NCBI GenBank assembly: GCA_035578905.1
Contig: JAQJVL010000671.1
Location: 93,436-157,435 of the forward strand
Direction: 5' to 3'
Length of the DNA: 64,000 nucleotides
Source of the DNA: Stictocephala bisonia
Taxonomy: Eukaryota; Arthropoda; Insecta; Hemiptera; Membracidae
Made by a program: the position numbers and the translations under genes. Positions 35,118 to 47,808 of the stretch are shown piece after piece (the first letter of the stretch is position 1; each line of letters starts with the position of its first letter). The notes under the pieces were generated by a model that saw only the letters and a program-made list of their open reading frames with translations, had not been told where the DNA came from and searched no databases.

Positions 35118-36497
35118 CCTTTAAATTCAAATTCAAATTGCTTTATTGTCACAAAAAACTTTCAAAATACATAGCAGTGCTACTGAACAGGTGACATTGT
35201 CAATAATCCTTAAATACTAACAAATATTTACAAAATGCGATATAAACACTAAAAAATACATATTTCAACTTTCTACCTCACATTCATCATAATATACTGT
35301 CAGGATTAATAAATTCTTTAACAGAGTAAAACACATTTTCTATTAAATATTGCTTAAGTGATTTTCTAAATATAGACATTGGTTCAATTGACTTAATTTT
35401 ATAAGGCAGTCTGTTAAAAAATTTCCCTCCCATATAAGTGGGACAACTTTGAAACAAGCTGAGGCGATGCTTACAGTGTATAAAATCCCCTTTATTTCTT
35501 GTATTGTATTGATGTTGGCTTATATTGGGTTGGGGGTTAGTCTTAGCAAATAAAATACATTTAAAAATATATAAAGAAGGTAGGGTAAGCAGTCCCAAAT
35601 TTCTAAATAGAGGTTTACAAGATGTTCTCAGTTTTGAAAACGTCATAATCCTAATAATTTTTTTTTGACTTTGAAAATACTATTTAAGGCGGCAGCTGAT
35701 CCCCAAATTTCAACTCTGTATTGCATTATAGAGTAAAAATAAGCATAATAAACCATGAATCTTGTACCAAGATCAGTTGCACTTCTCAAGATTGACATTT
35801 GGAAACAAGCTTAGTTTAATTTCTTTTTTACAGATTCTAGATATAATTTCCAATTTAGATTTTGATCGAATGTTATTCCTAAAAAGTTGGTTGACGCTGT
35901 AGAATTAACAAAACTGTTGTCTATTTGAACTTTAAATTTTGCTAGATCTTTACATCGAGTAGTTTGAAATTTTACCAAATTGGTTTTTTCAAAATTAAGA
36001 TTCAATCTGTTATTCTTAAACCAAAAGGACAGATTATTTATTGTTTGTTCTGTTATTTGCTGTAGTTCAGATATGCTATTTGGTTTAAGTATGGCTGTTG
36101 TGTCGTCCGCGTAAAGAATCAGATCTGCATCAACACTACTGCTCAGGTCATTCATGTAAATTATAAATAAAATAGGGCCTAAAATTGACCCCTGTGGTAC
36201 ACCCATTGTTACATTTTGCCAATCTGATTTGAACAGCATGGAATCCTTTAAAATGACCACCCTCTGTTTTCGGTTTGACAAGTATGAACTAACCCATTGC
36301 AATAAAGTTTTAGAAAATTTATAATGATTGAGTTTTTCCAAAAGAATGTTATGCACAACGCAGTCAAAAGCCTTGGACAAATCACAGAAAACACCACATG
36401 TTCTCTGTGAATCATCCAAGGCTCGAACTATTTGATTATAAAGGGAAGATGCTGCAGAGGTGGTACTCCTACCGATTCTAAAACCATGCTGCTTTTA
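35118..36497 (-). pseudogene. LINE (Jockey/CR1-type) reverse transcriptase, 5'-truncated
   Basis: The frame starts near 36497 with QHGFRIGRSTTSAA and runs into a 202-residue stretch. It contains CDLSKAFDCV (motif A, catalytic Asp), MGVPQGSILGPILF (motif B), LILYADDTTAI (motif C, YADD at 36113-36102) and NFLGITFDQNLNW. After frame breaks near 35811 and 35646 it continues as YYAYFYSIMQYRVEIWGSAA, HQYNTRNKGDFIHCKHRLSL and YMGGKFFNRLPYKIK. It ends with a noncoding tail containing AATTTGAATTTGAATTTAAA. It is a dead copy; the endonuclease half is missing. Confidence 0.92.
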
Positions 36498-36574
36498 AGT
36501 CAATGAAAAATTGCTTCGCCAGAAGATTTTAAGAACAATTAACTAAAGGTTTAAAATTTTTAAATCTTAACAAT

Positions 36575-36730
36575 ATTGGGTTGGACGAGAGATCGAAAAA
36601 GTCAGGACTTGAGCCTGGGTTAGAGATTGCGTAGGTTTGAATCCAGCCTGGACTGAAACTATCTATCCTTATAATGATCACCTTACTCTGACTGAATAAG
36701 TTCCTCGCACAGATCAATAGTCTTTGAGGG
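36575..36730 (+). repeat. SINE family C fragment
   Basis: GTCAGGACTTGAGCCTGGGT, GGTTTGAATCC and the TTACTCTGACTGAATAAG block match the plus-sense reading of the copies at 31600-31827 and 55005-55226. The tRNA-like 5' arm is truncated. Confidence 0.75.
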
Positions 36731-37952
36731 ATGGAAAAAGAAATGTTAACGACATGAGCCTTGAAAAAAAAATACTACCTACAATTATTTCAATTAATTT
36801 ACTTTAATATAACGTACTGTATGTCTAATGCTTATTTTAACTAAAAACAATAGATTAAATGTCATTTTCTCATTTAATTATCTTTTTACTATTAGGACGT
36901 TAATGCTGATTTTGTTTAATTGATGTTATAATAAAAAGAAATCCGCCAAGGTACGAACTTGAAAAGCTTTTCTCATAACTAACAGCTGTTGGCAGACAAT
37001 ATTTAATATTAAGCAGGCAATATCCAATTGTTTGACTCACATTAGAGTTGATTTGCAATCCAATACTATGTTGGACTTAAAATAACTTCAACGTGGAACT
37101 ATTTATTTTATGGCTTTTTATTGTATATAATGTTTGAATCATATAGTATTCTAACTGTGAGGGGAGGGAGGGGTAAAGGAAATAGAGCTCACCCCCAAGA
37201 ATTTTTAAAAATATTCTCATACTAACAAACTGAATTTTAAAATTATAATATTCAGTAATAGTTTTATTTCTATTAGTCAAATTATTTATAAAAATCTCAA
37301 TATATATGAACCAAAAAGATGCTCTCACTCATCACAAAATCTCCGGACCCACTGGAAAGATCTTGATTAAATTGTGAGGGAAGTTAACTACTAAGTCATT
37401 AACACCCAATAAGAATGGTTTTCTTTAAGACCCATTTCTAAGAGTTATAAACAGCCACTTAACATTTCCTTATTTTCAATTAAGACTAACATTTGCATTA
37501 ATTTATTCCTTTATTTTAAACAGCTCATACATAAAACGTAAACATAACACAAAAGCTTGGCCAATTTGGTTTTCATTGTGAACTGTTTACAGTTATTGCT
37601 GCTAACTTTACCATGATTTCAATATTTGTGCATTTTGTACTTATATTGTAATAAATTTGTGTTGTCTGACGTTTACTTGTACTGCATGATTTCACTACTT
37701 ATTATACCAAAAGTTTGACTTATAACACTCATATCTAGGAGAATGGCACCAGGCTGAGCTTTTATATTGATGTGATGGTTTAGAGACCTACAGAGGGAAG
37801 TGTAAGCAAGCATAGAGGGCAACCCATAGTGAAGTGAGGGCTGTCGATTAGTCATTTTATAAATTTAGAACAAAAATATAATAATAATAAATATTACACC
37901 TGTAAAAACATTTTTAAAGAAGTCTAGCCTTTCAGAGTTACTTATTCATTCA

Positions 37953-38320
37953 TAAGACCCGGATTGTCAAGATATGGGGGAATATTAGGGACGAATGAGT
38001 GTGATGAGATTTAGACAAATCAGTGTAGTCATTGTTACTAACTAAGGTCGACTGTTATCAGAATGAACTACAATTTATTAATAGCCCAATAGCCAGGGAA
38101 ACTAAGGGACTTATAACTTTACGTGAATCAGAACCATGTAGTTTTGGTCTGATTTTCAGCTAACTGATAAACTTGACACTCAGTTCTCCTCCCTACACAA
38201 CATCTGAACTTTCAATACTATCCAACATGGACACCCCAGACTTCTCTAGTAGTGTCGTCAATGGCAGCCATTGAGCGGACGCTGTTTTGGTATTAAGAGG
38301 TCCGAGCATAGAGCCTCTTT
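37953..38320 (-). repeat. SINE family A copy
   Basis: It runs from the tail (CCGGATTGTCAAGATATGGG) through AGTCATTGTTACTAACTAAG and GGTCTGATTTTCAGCTAACT to CCGAGCATAGAGCC. The tRNA-like head is lost at the junction with a family B tail. Confidence 0.85.
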
Positions 38321-38510
38321 TATTTATTTATTTATTCTTATGACACTAATCATCAATATATGGGCAAATATGGATAGTGGGTGTAGATTGGAATGGAAGT
38401 CATGACTGTAAATGAATGAATCTAGTCACTGTTACAAACTAAGGCCAACTATTATTTAGAAATTGTAATAAATAATAGCCCAATGACAAAATAACGGCCG
38501 GTTTAGCCAA
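38320..38510 (-). repeat. SINE family B fragment, abutting family A
   Basis: A TATTTATTTATTTATTCTTA tail is followed by the family B 3' half (CTAGTCACTGTTACAAACTA). It is truncated before the tRNA-like head. Confidence 0.75.
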
Positions 38511-38682
38511 GCTAGATAAATAAAGGAAACTTTAATTAACAACAATTCAAAAGTCTTTATTTTGTTGATAATAACGTCAAAATACTTCAGATTCAATGTC
38601 ACTACCCTTAATTGTAAAAGTTTAAAATAACTTTCCAGTGATCAGTTGGTTTGTACAGAAATACAACATTCCAAATAGTATA

Positions 38683-38686
<4 letters not shown>

Positions 38687-38740
<54 letters not shown>

Positions 38741-38750
38741 GTGTGTGTGT
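38687..38750. repeat. (AT)n microsatellite
   Basis: This is a long TA/AT dinucleotide run that ends in GTGTGTGTGT. Confidence 0.95.
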
Positions 38751-39239
38751 TATGTTATAAAAAGTGAAAAATGATGTTCCTTCTCAAAAGTTTCGCTAAA
38801 CTAAGCGACACAAAATTAAATAATAAGCAACTTAAAGGTAATAACTTTGCAGGAAACTTATCAGGTATGTTCTATCAATTAGTAACAAAGGAACTTGGCT
38901 CACTATGGGAAGTTCCTGCAACTTTAGAGTGCAAACTTTAATAGTTAAATTTAACATTGTCAGTGGAGTTTTACCACTGTTGCTAAAGTGCTTTGATAAT
39001 GTATCAATTATTACTTTATCAAAGCATTATAATGTCAATTAGTAAAGAGAACTTGAGAACTTTATGACACAAGTTTTGTGTATGGGAGGGAGCGGAAGGA
39101 CTGCACATTTTGTGTCTGAAATTCATCTGATCATTTTTTATTAGTCGATATGAACAAAATTATATTCAATAAATCTAAAATGGATCTTGGTCGCGACTAG
39201 TTCTGGAGAGGATAGTTATTATGGGTCAATACACTATAC

Positions 39240-40350
39240 GGGTTTGGTTGGATGGATGGGTCAATACCGGTTGTATATGTATGGCTGGGTGGATGGGTCA
39301 ATACTGTTGTACATGTATTGCTGGGTGGATGGGTAAATACCACCGTACGTGTATGGCTGGGTGGATGGGTAAATACCACCGTATGTGTATGGCTGGGTGG
39401 AGGGGTCAATACCACTGTATGTGTATGGGTGGGTGGATGGGTCAATAACACCGTACGTGTATCGCTGGGTGGATGGATCAATACCACCGTACGTGTATGG
39501 CTGGGTGGATGGGTAAATACCACCGTACGTGTATGGCTGGGTGGATGGGTCAATACCACCGTACGTTTATGGCTGGGTGGATGGATCAATACCACCGTAC
39601 GTGTATTGCTGGGTGGATGGGTAAATACCACCGTACGTGTATGGCTGGGTGGATGGGTAAATACCACCGTATGTGTATGGCTGGGTGGAGGGGTCAATAC
39701 CACTGTATGTGTATGGGTGGGTGGATGGGTCAATAACACCGTACGTGTATCGCTGGGTGGATGGATCAATACCACCGTACGTGTATAGCTGGGTGGATGG
39801 GTAAATACCACCGTACGTGTATGGCTGGGTGGATGGGTTAATACCACTGTATGTGTATGGCTGGGTGGATGGGTCAATACCGTTGTACATGTATGGTAGG
39901 GTGGATTGGTCAATACCGTTGTACATGTATGGGTGGGTGGATGGGTCAATACCATTGTATATGTATGGGTGGGTGGATGGGTCAATACCACTGTATGTGT
40001 ATGGGTGGGTGGATGGGTCAATACCACTGTGCGTGTATGGCCGGGTGGATGGGTTAATACCATTGTATGTGTAAGGGTGGGTAGATGGGTCGATACCACT
40101 GTACGTGTATAGCTATGTCAATACCGCTGTATATGTATGGATGGGTCTAGATACCGTTGTATGTATATGGGTGGGTTAAAACCGTTGTATGTGTATGGCT
40201 GGATGGATGAGTTGATACCACTGTACGTGTACGGGTGGGTGGATATGTTGATACCACTGTACGTGTATGACTGGGTGGATGAGTTGATACCACTGTACGT
40301 GTATGTAGGGTGTATGGGTCGATACCACTGTCAATGTATGGGTGGGTAGG
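39240..40350. repeat. 36-bp minisatellite with higher-order structure
   Basis: About 30 tandem copies of a 36-base unit like GTGTATGGCTGGGTGGATGG followed by GTCAATACCACCGTAC. A rarer variant, GGAGGGGTCAAT, recurs exactly 288 bases apart (39401 and 39689), showing an eight-unit higher-order repeat. Because 36 is a multiple of 3 and the unit lacks stops, several frames on both strands stay open (for example a 300-residue HPPSHTRTVVLT-like frame). These are not genes. Units after about 40120 are degraded. Confidence 0.95.
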
Positions 40351-40870
40351 TGGGTCAGTACCACTACAGATGTATGGGGGGTCAATACTACTTGTATTTC
40401 TATGGCACTGTGGGTGGTTTCAATACGACTGTATATGTATGGGCGCATGGGAGGGTGATTACAACTAGGAGCTAACGGTCGGTACATTATTTGATGAAGA
40501 ATGTTTAGACCTGAACGCCTATGGAACTGGTGAGGGAAGTAAAAATAAATTATGTATAGCAAAAATAGTTGAAATGTGTTGTATGTAGGTACTAATGATT
40601 ACAACAGAGAAGTTCTGAACAATCCCTAAGAAAGTTCTGAACAATCTACAACAGGCTTAGCCTTCATTACCCAACAGTGACTCTACCATAAATGGTGGCT
40701 AAGCTGCTTAGACTATGATCTGCCATTGTACATGAAGCCTTGTATCCTCACTAGGTTATCACTTTGTCACACCATTACAAGAGACTTTGTGTCACACAAG
40801 ACCGAATTGTTATCAAGAGTAAGTACTGCAGTTTGTGAAGACAAAGTTACATCTAACAAACTTCCTTAAG

Positions 40871-41225
40871 TTTGTGTACACAAAACTCAAACTGAATGGT
40901 TTTCACTTGAAACTATTTACATACCATTGCATTTATATCTAGAGTATTTTAAAATATTTAGTTCCTAAAATTATAAATGGGAATAGGATATTTCAAGCAT
41001 TTTTGACCTACCTACACTTTACAAATGAAAATACATGTCAGTGCTGAAAGACTTATACTATGACCAGTGGATTTATGTGGATATTATATCCAAATCATAT
41101 TTAGTAAGTTTAGTACTGTGGCCAGATGATTATATTTATGAAAAGAACTGTAAGTTACTTTATTTCAGATCAAGTGAAAAGCCAATCTTTATTTTTCTAA
41201 CAACTAAAATAAAAAATTACGACTA
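40871..41225 (+). repeat. Repeat R1, copy 2 (uninterrupted)
   Basis: It shares TTTGTGTACACAAAACTC, GATATTTCAAGCATTTTTGA, GTGGCCAGATGATTATATTT and CTAACAACTAAAAT with the other copies. It spans the point at which copy 3 is split, so it shows the empty site. Confidence 0.75.
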
Positions 41226-43379
41226 ATAGATAAAATGAAACTAGGCCACATCAAAGCTTGGCAGGTTTTAGCTATTTTATATAAATTTATCGACAGTTCT
41301 GTAGACAAGAACGTTCACCTTACACAAAGACACTGTATCATAGAAAACAATTTAAAGAACACATAATAGGACTGTATATACGATTTGATAAATTACTCGT
41401 ACATTATTACAGAATACTGTCATATATCTGCTTTTAAACATATTACTGTATTTGTAAAAAAATTTTGTACATTCTATGTATAATATTTTAATCACTAACT
41501 TCTTTCCTATAAGATAGTTATTTGTTTCAGTTTGTATTTTTTAAAGGTAAATGAAAGATATTTAAATTCAATTCTTTATCCAACAAACTGATTAATTAGA
41601 AAAATATTAAAATTTTTTCAATAGAACTGAAATTAATTTGTTTTATAGGGGTTGAATAACATTTAATAGATCTCATACATATGTGTTCACTCCTTCAGCA
41701 TAAATATCAAAGTTTACTTGCCAGATTTTATAACTGTCGAGCTTAAAAAAGAATATAATATTGCTGACAAGTAATTTCATGCACTAACATGTTACGTGGA
41801 AGTATGAGTTTTCCGCAGAGCTCGTGGAGCATATTATTGGATTGTATTTCATAAGAGGGTTGACAATATAATATACATTTCACCAAACACATAATAACAT
41901 TTGGGCTTTCATGTAACAAACAAACATCATCCCCGTAATACAAAAAGTGTGTTATACAAGATGTTATTTGGTTAGCTGAATGAAATCTGCTATGGTTATC
42001 TCATTACTTATCATTAATATATTATGATTAGTGAACAAAATGATTCAATTTAGATTTTATTGATAAGAATACTGGTTTTAACCAAAATATAAGAAGATTA
42101 AGAAAAACTTTTGATACTTTTTAAGCGGAATTAGGTATTAGAAACACTTCCCAAAATTAAAATTTTTTCTATGATTTAGATGAATAGAAGTGAAACCCAA
42201 TTTTAACAAATGTCCAACTATGTTTCTTTTTAAATATACATGATAGTTACAAAGCAAAAAGAGTAGATCTAATATAGGTTCACTCATGTTACTTGTGAAT
42301 TAAAAATGCATAATCTAAATTTCAGATCTGCAGATAAAGTGGGACTTTCCTTTAATATGTTAAATAATATTAATGTCATAATTTTAGCTATTTGTAGGTT
42401 ACAAACACAATTGTCAGAGATATTCATTTCTGAGCTAACTTCCTTTTTCGATATACATGAAATTAAAACATGCAAAAATCTTACGAGGTGTGATATTAAC
42501 CTAAATTTCTTGAAAGAAAGTAATAGTATAGATAAATAAATATATACTTAGACTTGCTAACAACGGCATAGAATCACTAATAAAACAAACAAACTGGAAT
42601 GCCAGAGATATCTGAGATTCTGAGACGTGCATTGATCATGTGTTTATGAGGTTAGGAATATACATAAAACCAGCGTTGATACAGCTGTTACTGACTCTCG
42701 CGTAAAAGACTATTGTTTAACAGCTGTTTGGGTAAATGGGGAGGGAGAATAGTCACAGCTGATACGGTCAAGGTCACTCAACAGTTCTCTTCTCGAATAA
42801 CCCATGATCGCTTAGCAAACTTGATAATGTTGGTTGGGCTGATGTTTTCTCAGAAGACAATGCTTCTATCACTTATGATAAATTCATTGCAATTCTTAAT
42901 AATTTATTAAATTACAGTAAAAATAAAATTCGGTGTAAATATTTGAAGGAGGCCAAAGTGAAGGCATGGATTGATAATAATACATGTAAACGTATTAATA
43001 AATAAATAAATAAAAACCGACCTCGTGACATAATATTAAAAACGTATTTCAAACAATTTAGAAACACACTAAAGTTATTTTACTAATATAACTTACGCAT
43101 AACTACTACAAATCGCTCTTTGAAAAATGGTTCAAGAAATAACTGATAAAATGCCAAATAAAAATGAGATTATTTGAAAATTTAAATTATTAACTTTAGG
43201 TTTAAATGGTACAAATGAATGTGATCCTCTAAAAGTTTTAAATGTTCTAATGGTAATTTATCTGCGTGTAATCGTCTAGTAATATGTAATAATTGCTTAT
43301 GTTACATTTCCATGGAATTTTGTAATGAAGGCAATAAAAATAGTTATTTTTACATACTTTATAGTTGTTATCTGTATTT

Positions 43380-43749
43380 AGTCACAAGACTACAATAGGC
43401 CTAAAATATAAAAAATAATAAATGCGTAACATTAAAACGTTTAGAGCTGTCCAACTCTCGGAGCCTTCACACAAGTCTGATGTCCATGTTAAAAAGACAG
43501 TGAGATAAAATACAATACACTCATCCCAACAAGTTGCATTTCCCCGAGATAATCCATCTGGTAACATGCTGGAGAACTCATACTGCATCCTTAGGGATTC
43601 CCCATACTGCATTCCGTTATTGATCACGTCAGGACAATCCCCCGGGAGCCATCCGTCCCCAACTTTGTAGTCCAACAAACGCATTGTGGCTGCATCTTTT
43701 ATGTCATATCCAACCGCATTTTCCAACAAGAATAAAAGTCTTCTGTTTA
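43380..43749 (-). CDS. Exon-like open stretch of unknown identity
   Basis: A TTTTCTAAACAG acceptor is followed by an open frame: LENAVGYDIKDAATMRLLDY, then KVGDGWLPGDCPDVINNGMQ, YGESLRMQYEFSSMLPDGLS and RGNATCWDECIVFYLTVFLT. It is less AT-rich than its surroundings, and its composition looks like real protein. It lies inside the 13.9-kb cyclase intron on the same strand, but cannot be a cyclase exon because the flanking cyclase exons already join in phase. I do not recognise the family. It could be an exon of a nested gene, a captured gene fragment or chance. Confidence 0.35.
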
Positions 43750-43810
43750 GAAAATCGTCTCTTGGTATTGTAAGTTACAGACTCAAAGATCTATAAATAT
43801 ATTTCCGTAT

Positions 43811-44014
43811 GTTTGTGTACACAGAACTCGAAAAGTAGTGAATTTATTGTTTACACATCCATGCATATTATACAAAAGTGTTTTACATATTCATTTCTTA
43901 AAACTGTAAACGGGAACAGGCATTTCGAGCATTTCCCGACCTACCTATAATTTCAGAAATGAAAATTAATGTCAGTGCTGTCAAACTGCTTCTTTGACCA
44001 GCTGATTAATGTGC

Positions 44015-44020
<6 letters not shown>
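43811..44020 (+). repeat. Repeat R1, copy 3, left part
   Basis: It runs from TTTGTGTACACAGAACTC to GACCAGCTGATTAATGTGCA and is then broken by an AT run and a Helitron-like element. The right part resumes at about 44640. Confidence 0.72.

Positions 44021-44094
<74 letters not shown>
44018..44094. repeat. (AT)n microsatellite
   Basis: This is an uninterrupted TA dinucleotide run of roughly 75 bases at the left edge of the nested insertion. Confidence 0.95.
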
Positions 44095-44098
<4 letters not shown>

Positions 44099-44637
44099 CC
44101 AAATACCACACACTCACTGGCTGAATTATCACGAATTCTGAAAAATCACTGAACGAATTTACATGAAAGTTTAAAGGAAGTTAGTTTTGTATCGAAGGGA
44201 CCCAAGAAAGGATTTTTTGAAATTTCGTTCCTAAGGGGTACAAACAGCCCCCCACAAGAATTTTTCCCATAATAAAAACATTGAATTGATTTTCGAAAAT
44301 TAATAACAGCTGTTTTGTAAATAAATAAACATGTTTATTTTGTATATTTGACACTGTCCTATTGATGCATTGAGAGTTCAATCTTCAGCTGTTTAACAAA
44401 AACAAATGAAATAAACACGTTTGAAGTAGGCTAAATAATACCCTATACTAATAAATAGGTAGCAACGCAAGTAGTGTGAGTGAAACGCTGTAAATAAATT
44501 TAATATTGTCATTATACTTTATACGGTTAATCTACTATTATTTCTAGTCAAAAGTTACATGCCGAGGCTGAAGGCCGAAGTGTATTGTGCCCGAGCGTCG
44601 GGATAGGCACGCGAAGCGTGCAGGGGTGTCCCCTAGT
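44095..44637 (+). mobile_element. Helitron-like non-autonomous element
   Basis: The right end is a stem GCACGC-GAA-GCGTGC (44607-44621), then a second small stem AGGGG-TGT-CCCCT, ending CTAGT (44633-44637). A hairpin just before CTRR is the Helitron 3' signature. A related terminus (GCGTGAAGCGTGCAGGAGTG) lies at 51563-51590, and the same stem occurs at 50687-50702. The left end is uncertain because of the AT run. No Rep/helicase is encoded. Confidence 0.5.
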
Positions 44638-44639
44638 CC

Positions 44640-44800
44640 GTGTATAAAATCAATGATATTATATAAAATCATGTCCTGTAAGTGTATTACTGTGACCAGA
44701 TGATTGTTTATTTATGAACACAACTGTATTTAAGATAAAATAAAGTAAAGAGTCAACATTTTTTTTCCAACAACTAAAGCAAAATATAATGACTGATTGG
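44640..44800 (+). repeat. Repeat R1, copy 3, right part
   Basis: GATATTATATAAAATCATG, GTGACCAGATGATTGTTTAT and CCAACAACTAAAGCAAAAT continue copy 2 in order, proving that R1 was split by the element to the left. Confidence 0.7.
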
Positions 44801-45079
44801 GCCGGACAGTTACGGTAAGTATCCTGCGTGTCATAAAAGGATTCCAGCAGCAGAGGGGAAGCATTTCACCACTCAGTTACCTTCCACTTCCGCCTTAAAA
44901 ATGTTCACTTCGGCCAGAGTGTTTATTTGAATAAAAAAAAGGAAAAAAAACTTTAATAAGCTGTAAAGTCTGTTTAGTTGATATTTATGTTCACGTTTTT
45001 ACTCATTGTGAAATTGTTATAAGAATAATTTATAATAATTTAATTTAATCTTTCTAAGCTTGATTCGTTGTTGTTAATC

Positions 45080-45270
45080 TAACCAATCAATGGTGACTGC
45101 TGCCACTGACGTAGTGGGTGGGGCTTGGTACTGTGCCGCCAGCCCACGGCCTACGGGCTTCCTATTTGACAATCAACAATTAAATGGAGTGAATCAGTAG
45201 TAGAAGAGCAGTTCTCTCTCTCACTTCCACCACTCAGTTTTTCTCTCTCTTGCACCTGTGCTTTCAGTAG
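45080..45270. other. GC-richer patch with CCAAT and pyrimidine motifs
   Basis: It contains CCAATCAATGG, TGACGTAG, a hairpin AGCCC...GGGCT around 45139-45158 and a run of TCTCTC. It could be a promoter-like piece or the edge of an unnamed repeat. No transcript support is possible from the sequence alone. Confidence 0.25.
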
Positions 45271-47579
45271 GTTAATTTATAAGCGGCCTATCTATAACAG
45301 TTAAACTATAACAAAGCGTAGTTGTCTTTAGCTAGTTATACATACTGTATAGTTATTGATTTGTTTTAAAAATTTACCAAATTAACATAAATATTTGCTC
45401 AGTGTAGAATAGCTCATTTATTGTTAGGTAAAAAGAAATCCCTCATTGAATCAAAACTATTTTAGGTTTATGAAGTTGGATTCTAATAGTTAAATATAAT
45501 TAAGATCGTCGCTTAAATATTTTTAGGGCATTAATTAAAATACAAACGTAAATTTCACCCTCCCCACAAGGTTTCCTCCTTTGTATAAAACAGTTTTTTT
45601 CTTATAATTTAGCATTATTTGCAACTAGCATCTTAAAAACTTTGAATCGAAATTTAATAATGTTTGTACCTTGCAAGGCCTTAAACATTACCCTTTTCAA
45701 ATGTCAGTTTTGAGGAAACTAAAAGTTTAAAAATATTTAACTTAAGAAAACCGAAAGAATATTTTGAACATTACACCATTGAATAGGACATTTAAAAGGC
45801 TACAAAAAAATCATTCTTAGTAAATTTTAGTTTAAACTTTAGATTTGTATAGTTATTTAATTTAAAAAATTAATAATATGACCGCCATTTTGAGCAGAAT
45901 AGAGTCATAAGTTGAATATTTGTTGTGATATCGATCTTTGTATGGATAAGTAATATACAACATTTCAATTTGATCGGTTAAGTTGTTATACAGCTAGAAA
46001 TTATTTGGTAAAAATAATATTTAAAAAAATGGATATTTGAGAAAAAGCATTTAAGAACATACCTTCACAGGAAATATTTTTCTATTGGCTTAGAGAATCA
46101 GTCTGTGAAAAATATCGGCGCATTTCAAATACACCCTGTATAATTAAAATCCCGCAAACAATATAATTGTTTAAACACATTTTTGTCTGAATCAGGTGTA
46201 TTTTTTTATTACTTTGGTAGTGTGGACAAAGTGAATTATATGTCATTAATATTAATAGATTGACTGCATATTTTCAATTACGTTATTTTTAGTAATTGAT
46301 TTTTTAAATGTAATTTTTCATCAAACATTGTGATTTAATTCTAACCTATGTAAGTATGAATACTGGTGAACAATAACACTATGTTTGGTACTGACTTTAC
46401 TTCAATAAGTATTTTTCTTCTTCTTTTTAAGAAGTAAAGAACTTATTGTGCCAACCTCACCGCAAGGTTCGTAACACCTCACATACCCTAACATTTTTTA
46501 AAATTTCTATTAAAATGTTGAAAAAATGTAGAATTTAAGAGTATTAAGGCATTTAGGTTAAATGTTATTATAACAGAAATCAAGAGAAATTTAGGTTAGA
46601 CTGTCATCTTTAACTAAGGTGGGTAAACAACAAGCAAGAAGAATGCGGGGTTGAATATTCTTATGTTCGCAAAGAATGTTTTGTGGAGTAAAACTAAAGT
46701 ATCTAAAATTGACAAACGACAGCTAACTGTTAACATCTTCCATTGAAAAAGGTTTACAGTATCATTATATATTATTACTCTACCTACACGAAAGAAACAC
46801 AGAGCGCCGTTCCAGTTTGATGTAGGCAATCCGGATACTGCACTCATATTGCATAAAATCAAATGAAGGCGTTATTGAATGTTGCATGTTCTAAACGCCT
46901 GTACACAGTAACCTATATAAAGTGTGTCCCCGCAAGAACACCAGATTAAATTGTAGATACAACGTTTATATCCTCGCTAAATTAACAAAGTAACATATAA
47001 ATTTTAAATAGATTACTTCTACTTACTTATGAAGTAATATCCGATAGTCTGATAATGTCCATCTACAGCCTGATCACAGAGAAAAGAATACAGAGGCCGT
47101 GTTGAACTCATCTTTGGCAGTCTTATAGTATAGTTTACAGCTCATGTACATCTGTACTAATAATTACTACGTTAATTCTTGAGGTTTTGGTTGTGGGGGA
47201 TACAGCAGTAACTGACAATGTGCTGGCCCTTACATCGCATGGAAAACTGGAGAGGTAAACTCGACACACATTTAGCGCACCTCTGTTTCTTTCTTCTCTG
47301 TGATCTGGTGGCAAACTATATCTTTTGCGACAGTTTTTATCACTTGTAAACACTCTTGTGGCTGAACTTCGTTAAAAACCATGAGCATTCTCTTAGGGGT
47401 TTAGAATGCTCAGTGGAATACTGCCATATACAAGAGCCATCTAACATCCCCATAGAAAACAGTTAATAGTTTGCCTTAAGTAATCGGAAGTATTGTTCCT
47501 TTAACTTTGTTTTGTTTTGATCTCTTTTTACGTTTTTGCAAAATTAGAAAATACATAAAGTTATGTCTTATCCATTACT

Positions 47580-47808
47580 AAAACGCCGATCATCAAGATA
47601 TGGGCGAATATGAGGGGCGATAGAGTGTGATGAGTGTAGATGAACGAGTGTAGTCATTGTTACTAACTAAGCTCGAATGCTCCTTACCAAGAGCTATTTA
47701 TTAATAGCCCAATAGCCAAGGCAACTAAGGATCTACAGCTTCATGTGGAATCCGAACAATGCAGTGTTGGTCTGATTTTCAGTTCGTGTCTGACACTCAG
47801 TTCTCTCA
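47580..47808 (-). repeat. SINE family A, 3' half
   Basis: It matches the tail (CGCCGATCATCAAGATATGG), AGTCATTGTTACTAACTAAG and CTGATTTTCAG blocks, then stops at GACACTCAGTTCTCTC. It ends only about 60 bases from the donor of the exon at 47872. Confidence 0.8.

Noticed and set aside
39197..40099. 300-residue minus-strand frame rich in HPPSHTRTVVLT
   Set aside because: It is a by-product of a 36-bp minisatellite whose unit is a multiple of 3 and lacks stops; other frames on both strands are equally open.
39240..40350. CRISPR-like array
   Set aside because: The repeats are contiguous with no unique spacers, in a eukaryotic intron.
46614..46870. Small exon reading SIRIAYIKLERRSVFLS
   Set aside because: It looks protein-like for 20 residues but has no convincing acceptor, no family match and no place in the cyclase.
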